From: an uncultured Acetatifactor sp.
Lineage (GTDB): Bacteria; Bacillota; Clostridia; Lachnospirales; Lachnospiraceae
Length of the DNA stretch: 64,000 nucleotides
Direction of reading: 5' to 3'
Assembly: GCA_910578185.1 (NCBI GenBank)
Contig: CAJTPN010000006.1
Span: 2,111 to 66,110, forward strand
Positions 25,246 through 33,642 of the stretch are shown here, piece by piece. The notes under the pieces are model-generated. The model was not told the origin of the DNA. It saw only the letters and a list, made by a program, of their open reading frames with translations, and searched no databases. Numbering within the stretch: position 1 is the stretch's first letter; every line of letters starts with the position of its first letter. The position numbers were made by a program, and so were the translations under genes.

Positions 25246-27501
25246 TCACAATGTATTCATGGGATCAAAATCAAACTGAACCGAATCCTCCCCTGAAGGC
25301 TGCCTTTGCATTTCTTCTTCCAGCAGATCCTTTATGTTTACCAGTTTACCATACTCCGGGCATTTCACATAGAATACAAATCTAAAAATATCATTAATTC
25401 TTCCGATGGAAGCCGATGCCGGTCCTATGATCTGAACATCGAAAAACCTGCCGCCTTCTTCGCCGCCGAAACAGGTCCGTCTCGCCGAAGCCGACAACCT
25501 GTCTGCCAGTGCGGCGCCTCTCTCTTCCTCCTTTGAAAAAACCTGCACCGCCATCATATGAGACACAGGAGGATACCCAAGCATTTCACGATATAGAATT
25601 TCCTCTTTATAAAATGCTTCATAGTCCTGGTCTGCGGCGCGAACCACCGCATAATGATCCGGCTGATAAGTCTGTATCACGGCCTCCCCGGGCAGATTAC
25701 CTCTTCCGGCCCGTCCAACCGCCTGAGTCAAGAGTTGAAAAGTTCTCTCACCGGCGCGATAATCCCCCACACTCAAAGATAAATCTGCCGCCAACACGCC
25801 CACCAGCGTCACCCTTGGAAAGTCATGCCCTTTTACGATCATCTGTGTGCCAATCAACACGTCCGCTTCCCTGTTGGAAAAGGCGGATAAAATCTGTTCA
25901 TAACTATCCTTGCTCTTTGTGGTATCCGCATCCATGCGTAATGTGCGCACTTGAGGAAACATTTCTTTCAGCTTTTCCTCTATCTGCTGGGTTCCCGCCC
26001 GAAAACCGCTGATATACCGGGAACCGCATACGGGGCAAAGCTTCGGCCTCGGCTCCCCATAACCACAATAATGACAGAGAAGCATTCCGTTTTTATGTTC
26101 CGATAAAGACACATCACAATGAGGACATTTCATTACGTGTCCGCAGGAACGACAGGACATAAAGCCCGAATACCCTCTTCGATTCAAAAAGAGAATACTC
26201 TGCTCCCCTTTTTTTAGTCTGTCATCCAAAAGCTCCTGAAGCTTTCTGCTGAATATGGACCTATTGCCCTCCTTTAGCTCCTGCCGCAGATCAACCGTAT
26301 ACACGGTTGGAAGACTGCCCCCGGTCAACCGCTCCTTTAGCTGAAACAACTTATACTCACCTGTCCTGGCACGGTAAAATGCCTCCAGAGAAGGGGTTGC
26401 GGATCCCAATAGTACGCTGGCCCCGTGGAGTCTTGCCACCTCCAACGCCGTCTCCCTGGCATGATATTTAGGTGTGGCCTCGCTCTTATAACTCCCTTCA
26501 TGTTCTTCATCGATCACAATCAGGCCAATATTGGGAAACGGTGTAAACAGCGCTGAGCGGGGACCGATGATCACATTTATCTCTCCGTTTTTAGCCCGCT
26601 GACACTGATCGTATTTTTCTCCCTGTGAGAGAGTGGAATTCAATACGCTGACACTGTCCCCGAAACGCCTGTAAAATCTAAGCAGGGTTTGATATGTCAG
26701 AGCGATCTCCGGTATCAGCACAATGGCCTGCCTGCCCCTTTGCGTTATTTCTTCAATAAGTCGCATATAAACTTCCGTTTTACCGCTCCCAGTAATCCCA
26801 TGCAGCAGATAAGTTGCGGGCTTTCCCCCATCAAAATCCGCCAGCACTTCTCTCACAATCCGTTGCTGCGCCTCACTCAGCTCCTGCCGCTTCTCCTCCA
26901 CACTTTCCATTCTGACAGGATTGCGAAAGGATTGGGTGCTGATAATCTGTATGACGCCTGTCTTCTCCAGGCTTTTCACCGTCTGAGAGGACACTCCCAG
27001 CTTCCCCGTGACCCATTCGTAAGGAAGTGTCTCCTGATCCACCAACTCCTGCAAAAGCCTCTCCTTTGCGACTTGTCTCTTTCTTTTGCTCTCTCCCAGC
27101 AGGGAAATCACTTCCTCCCTCCCAAGCCTCCTCCTGATGGTTTTATGTTCCAGTTTCTTTACCGACTTCTTGGCAGGTAAGACAGTCTTCAGCGCCTGTA
27201 TCATGGTTGCACCGTAATTTTTTCGAATCCAGCCGGCAAGTGCAATCATTTTTCCTTCCACGCCCACGCCCCCCGGAACAATCTCCCGAATGCACTTCAT
27301 CCGGGCGGGATCAAATTTACATACATCCCCCAACTCCATTACATAGCCATGTATCGGCTTATTGCCGCTGCCAAAAGGCACCTCCACACACATCCCTGTC
27401 TCTAACGTCTGTCGAAGTTTATCAGGCACGCGATATTGAAAGGTCTTATCCAGTTTCTCATGGGAAATATCCACTATCACATCTGCGTATAACTCACCCA
27501 T
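25246..27501 (-). CDS. priA: Primosomal protein N' (replication restart helicase)
   Basis: 3'-to-5' superfamily 2 helicase that reloads the replisome at stalled forks. N-terminal DNA-binding domain, Walker A HGITGSGKTEVY, DEEH box, an eight-Cys zinc module (CRSCGHVMKCPHC ... CHYC ... CPVCG) and helicase C motifs (QAVGRAGRG). 751 aa is typical. Ribosome site GGAGG lies just upstream of the ATG at 27501, at the end of the hairpin element. Confidence 0.97.
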   Translation of the reverse strand: MGELYADVIVDISHEKLDKTFQYRVPDKLRQTLETGMCVEVPFGSGNKPIHGYVMELGDVCKFDPARMKCIREIVPGGVGVEGKMIALAGWIRKNYGATMIQALKTVLPAKKSVKKLEHKTIRRRLGREEVISLLGESKRKRQVAKERLLQELVDQETLPYEWVTGKLGVSSQTVKSLEKTGVIQIISTQSFRNPVRMESVEEKRQELSEAQQRIVREVLADFDGGKPATYLLHGITGSGKTEVYMRLIEEITQRGRQAIVLIPEIALTYQTLLRFYRRFGDSVSVLNSTLSQGEKYDQCQRAKNGEINVIIGPRSALFTPFPNIGLIVIDEEHEGSYKSEATPKYHARETALEVARLHGASVLLGSATPSLEAFYRARTGEYKLFQLKERLTGGSLPTVYTVDLRQELKEGNRSIFSRKLQELLDDRLKKGEQSILFLNRRGYSGFMSCRSCGHVMKCPHCDVSLSEHKNGMLLCHYCGYGEPRPKLCPVCGSRYISGFRAGTQQIEEKLKEMFPQVRTLRMDADTTKSKDSYEQILSAFSNREADVLIGTQMIVKGHDFPRVTLVGVLAADLSLSVGDYRAGERTFQLLTQAVGRAGRGNLPGEAVIQTYQPDHYAVVRAADQDYEAFYKEEILYREMLGYPPVSHMMAVQVFSKEEERGAALADRLSASARRTCFGGEEGGRFFDVQIIGPASASIGRINDIFRFVFYVKCPEYGKLVNIKDLLEEEMQRQPSGEDSVQFDFDPMNTL

Positions 27502-27510
27502 GGGAGCCTC

Positions 27511-27597
27511 CTATTCCAGTACCGTTTCTTCGCTTTCGCTTTGAAACTGTTTTTATTCCAGTACCGTTTCTTCGCTCTCGCGCAGAAACTATTTTTA
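27511..27597 (-). repeat. Intergenic hairpin element, copy 2 (murE-priA), duplicated in tandem
   Basis: Two 42-nt units, period exactly 42 (27512 and 27554). In the minus-strand RNA each forms A-GTTTC ... GAAAC, then bulge GGTAC and TG, then GAATA. Loop sequences differ between units (GCGCGAGAGCG against AAGCGAAAGCG), while stems and bulge are identical. The second unit runs into the priA ribosome site; the first overlaps the murE stop. Same family as 5016-5087 and 57542-57647. Confidence 0.7.
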
Positions 27598-29070
27598 TAT
27601 ATGTTTAAGTCCGCCCTCCAGGAGTTTTTGGATTATTTCCCGCTCATCCATGGGATATTTGATCCCTTTGATTTCCTGATAATCCTCATGCCCCTTTCCC
27701 GCCAATACAATCAAGTCACCCTCTTTTGCATTTGACAGACAATAGGCGATGGCTTCCCTCCGGTCACAGATCTCCACATATTTGCCATCCGTTTTGCCGA
27801 TACCAATTTTGATATCCTCCATGATGGCCTTCGGCTCCTCAAAACGGGGATTATCGGAAGTAATCACAGTAAAATCCGCCAGCCTTCCGCTGACTTCCCC
27901 CATCTCATACCGTCGCTGTCTGGAACGGTTCCCGCCGCAGCCAAACATACAGACCAAGCGCCCTGGACGATATTCCCGCAAGGTGGTCAATAGACTCTCC
28001 AACGCCATAGCATTATGCGCATAGTCGATCAAGACCGTAAACCGGTCGGAGACATCCACTCTCTCGATACGCCCTTTTACCTTTACAGATTCCAGCGCTT
28101 CGCGGATAGCCGGAATTTCAACCTGGAAGTGGCGGCAGATCGCAATGGCGCAAAGAGCGTTATAAACGCTGAAGCGTCCGGGAAAAGGCATCCTCACATC
28201 AAAGTCCATCAATCCAGCCACCTGGAAACCCACCCCCAACTCCCCGGGGCCTTGCACAAGCTCAAGATTCCGGGCCCGAAGCATACACGCCTCCCCCGTG
28301 CCAAAGGTCTCCAGCTCACAGCTGTGCCCCTCTACCACATTTGCGGTGTGTATGTCATCCCCATTGACAATTCCCACACGGCATTGCCGGAATAGCCTTC
28401 CCTTACATTCCAGGTATTCCTCAAAGTCCGCGTGTTCGTTGGGTCCGATATGATCCGGTTCCAGATTGGTAAAGATACCGTAATCAAAAACAAATCCCTG
28501 TGTGCGGTGAAGCTTCAACGCCTGAGAAGATACCTCCATCACCACCGCATCCAGCCCGGCATCCACCATCCTGGCAAAGTCCTCCTGAAGCCGATAGGAT
28601 TCCGGGGTGGTATTATTCGCATGGATATGCGTCTCGCCGATTATCGCCTCAATGGTTCCTACCAGTCCCACCTTTAACCCCGCATGTTCCAAAATAGATT
28701 TGACCAAGTAAGTGGTAGTGGTTTTCCCTTTTGTACCAGTGATGCCAATCACCTTCAGTTTCTCCGCCGGATGCCCAAACCAGGCCGCAGAGATATATGC
28801 CATGGCGTATCGGGTATCTGCCACCCGTATCACCGACACATTCTTCCCCTCCAATCCCGTGACCGGTTTGGATGTCACCACCGCCACGGCACCCGATTCC
28901 ACCGCCTGCGACGCAAACCCATGTCCGTCGTAGACGGCGCCCTCTATACAGATAAAAAGACTTCCGGGCGTAATCTCCCTGGAATTGTAAACTACCGCTC
29001 CCACTTCCACATCCGTCGTTCCCTGTATGCACTCATAATCCAATGTTTCCAATAAATCCGCCAGTTTCAT
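27595..29070 (-). CDS. murE: UDP-N-acetylmuramoyl-tripeptide synthetase, meso-DAP type
   Basis: Adds the third stem-peptide residue to UDP-MurNAc-L-Ala-D-Glu. N-terminal UDP domain, P-loop GITGTKGKTTTTY (about residue 110), and a C-terminal domain whose specificity motif reads DNPR, the signature of meso-diaminopimelate rather than L-Lys ligases. 491 aa from ATG at 29070 (MKLADLLETL; GGCGGAG just upstream). It stands apart from the division cluster and heads the priA operon. The frame is open upstream, but without start signals. Confidence 0.95.
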   Translation of the reverse strand: MKLADLLETLDYECIQGTTDVEVGAVVYNSREITPGSLFICIEGAVYDGHGFASQAVESGAVAVVTSKPVTGLEGKNVSVIRVADTRYAMAYISAAWFGHPAEKLKVIGITGTKGKTTTTYLVKSILEHAGLKVGLVGTIEAIIGETHIHANNTTPESYRLQEDFARMVDAGLDAVVMEVSSQALKLHRTQGFVFDYGIFTNLEPDHIGPNEHADFEEYLECKGRLFRQCRVGIVNGDDIHTANVVEGHSCELETFGTGEACMLRARNLELVQGPGELGVGFQVAGLMDFDVRMPFPGRFSVYNALCAIAICRHFQVEIPAIREALESVKVKGRIERVDVSDRFTVLIDYAHNAMALESLLTTLREYRPGRLVCMFGCGGNRSRQRRYEMGEVSGRLADFTVITSDNPRFEEPKAIMEDIKIGIGKTDGKYVEICDRREAIAYCLSNAKEGDLIVLAGKGHEDYQEIKGIKYPMDEREIIQKLLEGGLKHI

Positions 29071-29275
29071 TATTCTCCGCCTTTTCTCCGATTTCCCATC
29101 CCACATCCTTCCCCGTCAATCAAGAACTGGGGCAAAACACAGTATATATCAAAATGTGGAAATATCAAATCCATGCCCTTTTTTGTGCATTCCATATTAT
29201 TTTACTCTAATTTACACATTTCTACCACCCCTAAATTTCTTTTCGTAAAAATTATGTTAACCGTTCATTACAGTT

Positions 29276-29303
29276 TTGACAGTCCCTCACTGGAAATTAT
29301 AAT
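29276..29303 (+). promoter_or_regulatory. Near-consensus promoter on the + strand, no gene downstream
   Basis: TTGACA (29276-29281), 16-nt spacer, TATAAT (29298-29303). Both hexamers are perfect. It points away from murE, and the next 130 nt contain no credible ORF before a strong terminator. Confidence 0.65.
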
Positions 29304-29309
29304 TTCGTC

Positions 29310-29450
29310 TCAAAAGGACTTTTTTAAATTGCCCCGAAATACGCAAACCTGCAGACAAACCTCCCAGTAATATCCGTCATACAGCCCCTCATAAGAAAAA
29401 GAAAAGAGTCCCGGCAAAGGCCGAGGCTCTTTTCTTTTTCTTATGAGGGG
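29310..29450 (+). ncRNA. Candidate small RNA
   Basis: Defined only by the perfect promoter at 29276-29303 and the very strong terminator hairpin ending at 29450. It would give a transcript of about 130-140 nt. The body has a small GTCT/GGAC hairpin with a T6 run near its 5' end. No homology claim is made; the window gives no target or partner gene. Confidence 0.4.
29386..29450. terminator. 24-bp perfect inverted repeat, bidirectional terminator
   Basis: Left arm 29386-29409 and right arm 29427-29450 are perfectly complementary (CCCCTCATAAG ... CTTATGAGGGG), with an inner CGGC-AAAG-GCCG hairpin. A/T-rich arms give T-rich tails on both strands. It would end the proposed + RNA and also stop minus-strand read-through toward murE. 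Confidence 0.75.
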
Positions 29451-29474
29451 GAGATAGTGAGTTCATCAACTATC
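29435..29474 (+). repeat. Post-terminator repeat, copy 1
   Basis: TTTCTTATGAGGGGGAGAT followed by AGTGA...TTCATCAACTATC. GATAGT and ACTATC form a small hairpin. A second copy lies at 29685-29728 after another terminator hairpin. Confidence 0.7.
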
Positions 29475-29654
29475 CGAGATACATCATATCTAATAATTGT
29501 GTCTAAATTGTGTTCATTTTCTAATTTAAATGTTAAAAAGGCATTAACCCAGCATAAAAAGTCTCATTCTTTTGATTCTTCTTACAGCCTGTCAACAAGC
29601 GCGTTCCTGATCCATCTTTTGTTTAACCTCTATGATTTGTCTTTTCTTCTGACA

Positions 29655-29690
29655 AAAAAGAAGCCCCAGCTTCCGCCGGGACTTCTTTTC
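29655..29690 (-). terminator. Terminator after the GNAT gene
   Basis: Minus-strand RNA: GAAGTCCC ... GGGGCTTC followed by TTTTTTG, a strong intrinsic terminator about 120 nt beyond the GNAT stop. The interval 29491-29640 between the two repeat units shows no gene. Confidence 0.75.
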
Positions 29691-29728
29691 TTATGAGGGG
29701 GAGATAGTGAATCATTCATCAACTATCT
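29685..29728 (+). repeat. Post-terminator repeat, copy 2
   Basis: Repeats TTTCTTATGAGGGGGAGAT, AGTGA and TTCATCAACTATC of copy 1 with a 4-nt insertion in the loop; the GATAGT/ACTATC pairing is kept. Both copies stand immediately 3' of a terminator hairpin, and both are followed by AT-rich DNA rich in TTGTGT. Confidence 0.7.
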
Positions 29729-29812
29729 GAAACTTATGATACAATCAAATTGTGTACAATCTGTGTTTAAACTATAAGGAAAAAATAAATTATGTATAAA
29801 AGAATTAATTCC

Positions 29813-30340
29813 TTACAAGACATACTCAAGCTGACAGTCACAGGGTTCCTTTTCCACATGCTCTGCATGGTATTCTTCCGCCTCCACACAGCCTCTTTTT
29901 TTGTAAAACCCCTGACTCTCCACTGCAGAATGGGCGGAAATATACAATTTTTCGGCGCCCTGCAGTCTTGCCCACGTCTTTGCTTCCTCAAATAATCTTG
30001 TCCCTGTTCCCCGGCCGCGCAGTTCTTCCGACACATAAATATGTACCAGATCAATGTAATTCATTTTAGAGCCAAATAGTCCGGCGGCCACCGCCACAAA
30101 CCCCTTCAGCAAGTTTCCCTCCCATGCACCGTATACCATTCCGCCGTCCGCCAAAATGTCTTTTAACTGCTCAACCAACTCTTCAAGTTCCTTTTCATCC
30201 CAATCGTCTACAAAAGTGATATCCTTTACCAACCATTTTCCCTCAACCTTGCGCAGGCATCTGGTTACATTTTGATATCTGCGAAATTCCCGGAAAAGGT
30301 TCCTGGAAACTTCCTCCTTCTCTATCCATCTATATTCCAT
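29813..30340 (-). CDS. GNAT-family N-acetyltransferase
   Basis: 175 aa. The acetyl-CoA pyrophosphate loop is clear (ELRGRGTGTRLFEEA, about residue 108), preceded by the beta-4 strand YIDLVHIYV and followed by LYISAHSAVESQGFYKKRG, the usual C-terminal motif. The substrate cannot be inferred. Apparently monocistronic, with its own terminator. Confidence 0.85.
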   Translation of the reverse strand: MEYRWIEKEEVSRNLFREFRRYQNVTRCLRKVEGKWLVKDITFVDDWDEKELEELVEQLKDILADGGMVYGAWEGNLLKGFVAVAAGLFGSKMNYIDLVHIYVSEELRGRGTGTRLFEEAKTWARLQGAEKLYISAHSAVESQGFYKKRGCVEAEEYHAEHVEKEPCDCQLEYVL

Positions 30341-30494
30341 GATATACTCCTCTCATTCCATCCTCATCAGGTTCCACTCTCCGGGCCAAGACAGTTGCCC
30401 TGGGATCTTTGACCTTTTCATGACTTCTTTATTTCTACGTCAAAAATACCTCCGCCAGATTTTCCCCACGCTCCTTCTGCTTTGCCCAAATCTG

Positions 30495-31406
30495 CTATTC
30501 CTTCTCTAACAAATCCAGGTAGACTTTCATGGAAATCCGGCCGTTTTCCCAAGTGGACGCATTGGCGGCGGCAAGCGCAGCCGCCTTGCGCAGCATGATA
30601 TCTGGATCATCTTCTGCCAACTGGCTCATACACAGGGATGCCACCACCGTATCGCCGCATCCCACCGTATTCATGGCCCGTACCCTGACAGCCTCCTGAT
30701 ACAACTCCTGCTGACTATCCACATACAAAAGCCCCTCCGCCCCCAGGGACACAACGACTTTCACGCTTCCGCCCGCCGTCAGCTTTTTGGCCTCTGCCAC
30801 CAGCTCCCTTTGACTGGTAAGTTCTCTCCCAGCCAGATATTCCAGCTCCTTTTTGTTTGGCTTCACAAGATCCGGCCCAGCCTTGAGCCCTGCGCGCAGC
30901 AGTTCTCCGGAGGTGTCCAGGCATACCCTGCAGCCAGCCATGCGGCATTCCGCAATTAACTGCCCGTAGATATCCATCGGCACCCCTTTGGGTACGCTTC
31001 CCGACAACACCACCCATTCACAAAGCTCCAGGCACCCAGAGAACTGTTTTCTGAAATTTTCCAATTCCTTTTTAGATACCTCCGGTCCCGGCTCCAGAAG
31101 CTCCGTAACCGCACCGTCCGCCGTCAGAATATTTACATTGGTTCTGGTATCCCCCTTTATCCTTGTAAAATGACATTGCACTCCCATGGCTTCCACCGCA
31201 TTTTCTATCAGCTTTCCGCCGTTTCCTCCAAGAAAGCCTGCTGCCGCTACCGGCATGTGAAATCCTCGAAGTACCTTTGCCACATTGATACCCTTTCCAC
31301 CTGCCACACTTCCGCTCTTTGTCAGCCGGTTCACTTCCCCCGGCCGCAATTCTCCCAGTTCACAGGTCATATCCACCGCCGGATTCAGCGTTACTGTTAA
31401 AATCAT
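30495..31406 (-). CDS. PfkB-family kinase (1-phosphofructokinase/tagatose-6-phosphate kinase type)
   Basis: 303 aa ribokinase-fold sugar-phosphate kinase. N-terminal signature AGGKGINVAKVL and C-terminal anion-hole motif TVGCGDTVVAS (catalytic Asp in GCGD) are present; the start MILTVTLNPAVD is typical of FruK/LacC. ATG at 31406 has GGGAGG 7 nt upstream. No fructose PTS gene is adjacent, so the substrate is uncertain. Confidence 0.85.
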   Translation of the reverse strand: MILTVTLNPAVDMTCELGELRPGEVNRLTKSGSVAGGKGINVAKVLRGFHMPVAAAGFLGGNGGKLIENAVEAMGVQCHFTRIKGDTRTNVNILTADGAVTELLEPGPEVSKKELENFRKQFSGCLELCEWVVLSGSVPKGVPMDIYGQLIAECRMAGCRVCLDTSGELLRAGLKAGPDLVKPNKKELEYLAGRELTSQRELVAEAKKLTAGGSVKVVVSLGAEGLLYVDSQQELYQEAVRVRAMNTVGCGDTVVASLCMSQLAEDDPDIMLRKAAALAAANASTWENGRISMKVYLDLLEKE

Positions 31407-31464
31407 TTCTGCCCCTCCCCTGGTTTCCGAGAATCCTTTTTCAAATCCAGACGCTTTTATTCCT

Positions 31465-31611
31465 TCACGCAATCACCAATTCATTCCAATCAATATTTTG
31501 CCCTGTCTGCAAAGCCAACCCCAGATTGCCTTCCCGTAAGGCCATGTTTTGTGGCCCGGCAAACGTTAAAGCATAAGCTGACTCATCAGCCGCAAATCGC
31601 TTCGGGCCCCC
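31465..31611 (-). pseudogene. Possible C-terminal remnant of an unknown protein
   Basis: Between recJ and the PfkB gene a 48-codon frame without a start codon runs from just after an in-frame TAA to a TGA at 31465. It encodes a protein-like sequence (FAADESAYALTFAGPQNMAL, then REGNLGLALQTGQNIDWNEL). Composition is like a real C-terminus. The parent family is not recognised. Confidence 0.3.
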
Positions 31612-31618
31612 TTACATT

Positions 31619-33436
31619 TCAGGAATAATGCTGCATCACAAACTGCAGCTCCGTCCTGCCCCTGTATGTATTTCTGCCCAACTGATATACCACCGACACA
31701 CAAAAATTCCCCCTGCCGTCATACAGGGCTGCTTCGCTGCCCTTACCGAATTTTTGTTCCAAAAAACTTCCAAATTTCGCCAAATCTCCAAAAAACACCA
31801 ACTGCTTTTCGGCCCCCTCCGGGGTCATGATACGGAACCTGCCAAAATTTTTGTTTGCTCCCATCTTGACACCCGATTGGAAAATCAGATCTTTCTGGGC
31901 AAAAAGCGGTTTGGGATTCCCCACGCCGAAAGGTTCCAAAAGTTCCAGATTATCCACGATTTCGTCGCTTGCGTAACTTAAAGGCATCGGCACATCAATA
32001 TGAACCTTGGGGATAAAGTCATCCTCCTTCAGCCCACACCTCTCGTTAAGCTCCCGGCGAAATGCCTCCATGTTTTTTTCTTCCATGGAAAGACCGGCCG
32101 CCATGGCATGACCGCCAAACTTGGTAAAATACTGTTTTACCTCCGTCATGGCCTCATACATATGATATCCTTCAATGGAGCGTCCAGATCCCTTAACTCC
32201 TTCCTCTCCCCTGGTCAGTACAAAGACAGGATGATTATAACGCTCCCGGATACGCCCTGCAATGATCCCCGCCAGACTCTCATGCACCTCCGGCAGAAAG
32301 ACCACAAAGACCTTGTCCCGCTCCATATGATGTTCCGCAATACAGCTTTCCGCCTGGCACACGCCTTGAAGCGTCAGATTTTTCCTGCTGTCATTCAATT
32401 CTTTTAAATCCCTTGCTGCGCTCATTGCATCCACATGGGTCTGACTCTGCAAAAGCTCCAACGCCCTCTTTGCCGTATCCAATCTGCCCGTAGCATTCAG
32501 ACAGGGTCCTATCACAAATCCTAAGTGATAGGCGCTAAGCCTGTCCGGCTCCAGACCGTTTACCTCCATCAACGCCCTTAATCCCTGATTCTGTGTAATT
32601 TTTAAACGTTTCAGTCCCTCTTTTACAAAAATCCGGTTCTCGTCCTTTAGTTCCATTACGTCACAGACTGTAGAAAGCGCCGCAAATTCCAAAAATTCCC
32701 CCATGGCCTTTTTTAATTCCCTGCTGCCTGTCTTTTCCGTCAGTGCCGCCATCACTTTATAAGCCACCGCACCGCCACAGATACCGGGAAACGGATAGCC
32801 GCACCCTTCCTGTTTGGGATCGATTACCGCCATTGCAGGCGGAAGAAGCTCACGACGGCCCTTAGCCTTTGCAGCGGCGGCGCCCTGCTTTCCGTTCCCA
32901 CTTTCCAAAGCTTCTCCATCATCCAGGGCAAACGGCACTTCGTGATGATCCGTGACAATCACCGTAATACCATAAGAATTGGCAAGCGCTATCTGCGGCC
33001 CTGCCGCAATGCCGTTGTCACAGGTCACAATCATACCAACGCCATCCCTTCTGGCATCTTCGATCAAGCTGTCATTTAATCCATAACCGTCATGAATGCG
33101 GTGGGGGATTGCCGTGTCGGCCCTGGCTCCAAGAATCTGCAGCCCCTTTGTGAGAATATAGGACGCACAGATGCCATCCACATCATAGTCCCCAATCACA
33201 CGGATAAAAGTGCCCTGCCCTACGGCGTCCAGTATCTTATCCACGGCAAGCTCCATGTCCTTTAACAGCCATGGGGAATAACAATCCGCCAAGGTTCCGT
33301 TCAAAAACTTATCCACTTCCGCCTCCGTCGTCAAATCGCGGTTGCGCAGGATCCTGGCCAGTACCGGACTGATGTGAAATTTCCTCGCCCATGCATCAAA
33401 ATCTGCTTTTTTCGCCGCCACAAACCACTTCTCCAT
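31619..33436 (-). CDS. recJ: Single-stranded-DNA-specific exonuclease RecJ
   Basis: 5'-to-3' ssDNA exonuclease for repair and recombination. DHH phosphoesterase motifs VIGDYDVDG and VTDHHE, the DHHA1 motif GGHAMAAG and a C-terminal OB-like domain are visible. A hydrophilic loop of about 30 residues (ESGNGKQGAAAAKAKGRREL) follows the DHH motif and looks like an insertion. ATG at 33436 with AGGAGG 9 nt upstream gives 605 aa; the frame is open 44 codons further. Confidence 0.94.
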   Translation of the reverse strand: MEKWFVAAKKADFDAWARKFHISPVLARILRNRDLTTEAEVDKFLNGTLADCYSPWLLKDMELAVDKILDAVGQGTFIRVIGDYDVDGICASYILTKGLQILGARADTAIPHRIHDGYGLNDSLIEDARRDGVGMIVTCDNGIAAGPQIALANSYGITVIVTDHHEVPFALDDGEALESGNGKQGAAAAKAKGRRELLPPAMAVIDPKQEGCGYPFPGICGGAVAYKVMAALTEKTGSRELKKAMGEFLEFAALSTVCDVMELKDENRIFVKEGLKRLKITQNQGLRALMEVNGLEPDRLSAYHLGFVIGPCLNATGRLDTAKRALELLQSQTHVDAMSAARDLKELNDSRKNLTLQGVCQAESCIAEHHMERDKVFVVFLPEVHESLAGIIAGRIRERYNHPVFVLTRGEEGVKGSGRSIEGYHMYEAMTEVKQYFTKFGGHAMAAGLSMEEKNMEAFRRELNERCGLKEDDFIPKVHIDVPMPLSYASDEIVDNLELLEPFGVGNPKPLFAQKDLIFQSGVKMGANKNFGRFRIMTPEGAEKQLVFFGDLAKFGSFLEQKFGKGSEAALYDGRGNFCVSVVYQLGRNTYRGRTELQFVMQHYS

Positions 33437-33512
33437 CCGGGGGTTCCTCCTATTTATAGTTCCGTCTCTTCGTTTCAGCGCCCCTGTCTCATTTAAAAAC
33501 AAGTCTTTTAAC

Positions 33513-33541
33513 AGTGTATCATCATTCCTGCGGATCTGCAA
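33513..33541 (-). promoter_or_regulatory. recJ promoter
   Basis: -35 TTGCAG (33541-33536), 17-nt spacer, -10 TACACT (33518-33513), about 75 nt before the recJ ATG. The leader between them ends in AGAGACGGAAC and AATAGGAGG, resembling the 3' half of the intergenic hairpin family. Confidence 0.45.
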
Positions 33542-33642
33542 ACCGAATCTGTTTTTCCTATGCAACATATCATTATATCATTTTTGATAGCATATCTTTT
33601 GACAATTCACCCCTGCGGCAATATCAGTACAGTAAAAATATA

